From CAYFJO01 sp964343305 (GTDB lineage: Bacteria; Planctomycetota; Planctomycetia; Pirellulales; Pirellulaceae), in contig CAYFJO010000559.1 of assembly GCA_964343305.1 (NCBI GenBank), positions 1 to 6,556 on the forward strand: a stretch of 6,556 nt of DNA, read 5' to 3'. The position numbers were made by a program, and so were the translations under genes. Shown here piece by piece: positions 5,517 through 6,556 of this stretch; position 1 is the stretch's first letter; every line of letters starts with the position of its first letter. The notes beneath the pieces were generated by a model. The model ran no database searches, was not told the origin of the DNA, and saw only the letters and a program-made list of their open reading frames with translations.

Positions 5517-6556
5517 AACAATATTGATCATGATGAGTTCGCTGATACTGCTGGTGTCGGCACCCTTCGCTGACGCTCAGGAAAAACCCAACGTCATCCT
5601 CATCTACACTGACGACCACGGCTACACGGACCTGGGCGTCCTCGGCATCGATAAGCACGTTGACACACCAAACATGGACAAGCTTGCCCGCGGCGGGGCG
5701 TCGATGACAGCCGGCTACAGCTCGGCCCCGCAGTGTCAGCCGTCGCGTGCCGGGCTGATGGCCGGGCGCATCCAGAACGAGTTCGGCTTCCCGCACAACG
5801 CCTGCGACGCGGGCGAGGGCAAGGGCCGCATGCCGCGCACCTACCCCAAAGGCACGGACATGGAAGGCCAGCCCGTTCTGACCATCGCCGACCGGATGAA
5901 GAAGCTCGGCTACGTCACCGGCTTCTCCGGCAAGTGGCACCTTGGCCCGCCCAACAGCTCCAAGCCGAAGCACGATCCACGCGGTCGCGGCTTCGACTAC
6001 TACTGGACCGGCACAATGAATAGCGGGCAGGCCAACCTCACGCTCGATGGCAAGCCTGCGGAGCACCACGCCAAGCGCGGCCTGCCCAAGGGCGTCGCCA
6101 ACCGCGTCATCCTGCAGGGCAAGTACGGCGAGTCGTTCATCGACCTCAGCCAGGCCGGGGACAAGCCGTTCTTCCTCTACCTGCCGCTGTTCGGCCCGCA
6201 CATCCCGCTCATCGAGAAGTCCGACCCGTATTACAAGAACTTCCCCCAGCTCGACTACCCGCACTACGACGAATGGCGGGACGATCGGCGGCGCATGGGC
6301 CTCGCGCTGATCAAATCCATCGACGATGTGGTGGGCGGGGTGATGGCCAAACTGCGCGAGCACGGACTCGAAGAGAACACGCTGGTTCTCTTCGCCAGTG
6401 ACAATGGCGCTCCAAACAAGATGGGGCGCAACGGCCCGGGACTGCCCGGCGGACCGCCCGGCACGAAGGGCGGAGTCTGGAACGGCTCGAACAACGTGCC
6501 CATGCGCGGCGAGAAAGGCAGCCTGTTCGAGGGCGGCATCAGGGTGCCGATGTTCG
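5509..6556 (+). CDS. Secreted sulfatase (arylsulfatase-like), 3' partial
   Basis: The ATG at 5509 opens a frame that stays open to the window end (349 codons). MNKTILIMMSSLILLVSAPF is a signal peptide, with cleavage likely after ADA (residue 23), leaving mature QEKPNVILIYTDDHGY (metal ligands D35, D36). The activation motif CQPSR is at 76-80, so C76 is the expected formylglycine. GKWHLGP is at 141-147 (K142, H144), PFFLYLPLFGPHIP begins near residue 222, and the metal site SDNGA is at 297-301. A Gly/Pro-rich loop follows (NGPGLPGGPPGTKGG), then GEKGSLFEGGIRVPMF at the cut end, typical of the sulfatase core; the C-terminal part lies outside the window. The start lies inside the hydrolase gene (8-nt overlap, ATGAATAA), implying coupling; only a weak purine run (AAAAGAAG) precedes it. 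Its third codon positions are about 91% G/C (5701-6180, hand count) against about 71% in the first part of the hydrolase gene. Confidence 0.92.
   Translation, partial: MNKTILIMMSSLILLVSAPFADAQEKPNVILIYTDDHGYTDLGVLGIDKHVDTPNMDKLARGGASMTAGYSSAPQCQPSRAGLMAGRIQNEFGFPHNACDAGEGKGRMPRTYPKGTDMEGQPVLTIADRMKKLGYVTGFSGKWHLGPPNSSKPKHDPRGRGFDYYWTGTMNSGQANLTLDGKPAEHHAKRGLPKGVANRVILQGKYGESFIDLSQAGDKPFFLYLPLFGPHIPLIEKSDPYYKNFPQLDYPHYDEWRDDRRRMGLALIKSIDDVVGGVMAKLREHGLEENTLVLFASDNGAPNKMGRNGPGLPGGPPGTKGGVWNGSNNVPMRGEKGSLFEGGIRVPMF

Noticed and set aside
5561..5588. Partial resemblance of CCCTTCGCTGACGCTCAGGA to the reverse complement of the 836-905 repeat arm
   Set aside because: It has several mismatches and gaps, and the stretch encodes the normal signal-peptide cleavage region (APFADAQE); likely chance.
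5804..5819. GACGCGGGCGAGGG resembling the repeat core
   Set aside because: It lacks bases at the centre of the core and has no matching flanks; in a GC-rich gene this is probably coincidental.
5350..6363. Long minus-strand open frame (337 codons) across the hydrolase/sulfatase 3 junction
   Set aside because: It mirrors genes with intact catalytic motifs on the plus strand, its protein is low-complexity (Val, Leu, Arg, Glu, Ala) with no recognisable domain, and long antisense frames are expected where third positions are G/C-rich.

Overview
The window is a one-directional (+ strand) cluster of carbohydrate-processing genes, probably from a planctomycete or a relative in the Planctomycetota-Verrucomicrobiota-Chlamydiota group. 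That placement rests on the density of sulfatase genes, an SGSH-like sulfatase with a HEAT-type tail, a DUF5060/DUF4038 (apiosidase-like) secreted glycosidase next to sulfatases, moderately high GC, and intragenic palindromic repeats that I associate from memory with planctomycete genomes. It is inference; no rRNA or other marker gene is present.

Layout: (1) 1-1754, a formylglycine-type sulfatase whose reading frame is already open at the left edge. The first visible codons look like the C-terminal tail of another sulfatase, so this is probably the second half of a tandem-sulfatase fusion. (2) 1751-3805, a second, SGSH-like sulfatase with a C-terminal HEAT-like tail, overlapping the first gene by 4 bp (ATGA). 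It carries an unusual active-site motif, CSTSR. (3) 3806-3890, a short gap without a gene, ending in a Shine-Dalgarno-like AGGA. (4) 3891-5516, a secreted DUF5060/DUF4038/collagen-binding-like glycoside hydrolase. (5) 5509-6556, a third sulfatase with a signal peptide, overlapping the hydrolase gene by 8 bp and cut by the right edge; its codon usage is markedly more G/C at third positions than its neighbours.

The genes very likely form one transcription unit: same strand, 4-bp and 8-bp overlaps, and a single 85-bp gap. Together they fit an exported system for breaking down a sulfated glycan: several sulfatases of different subfamilies remove sulfate esters while the DUF4038 enzyme cleaves a glycosidic bond. 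The substrate cannot be told from the sequence.

The least ordinary content is at DNA level. Two palindromic repeat families lie inside coding sequence without breaking it. One is a 70-nt inverted repeat in sulfatase 1, with a single-arm copy in sulfatase 2 that is read in a different frame. The other is an 82-nt double hairpin matching the dRS3-type pattern ATTCCC-N8-GGGAAT, embedded in the N-terminal leader of sulfatase 2. I found no RNA gene, CRISPR array, transposase or convincing terminator.
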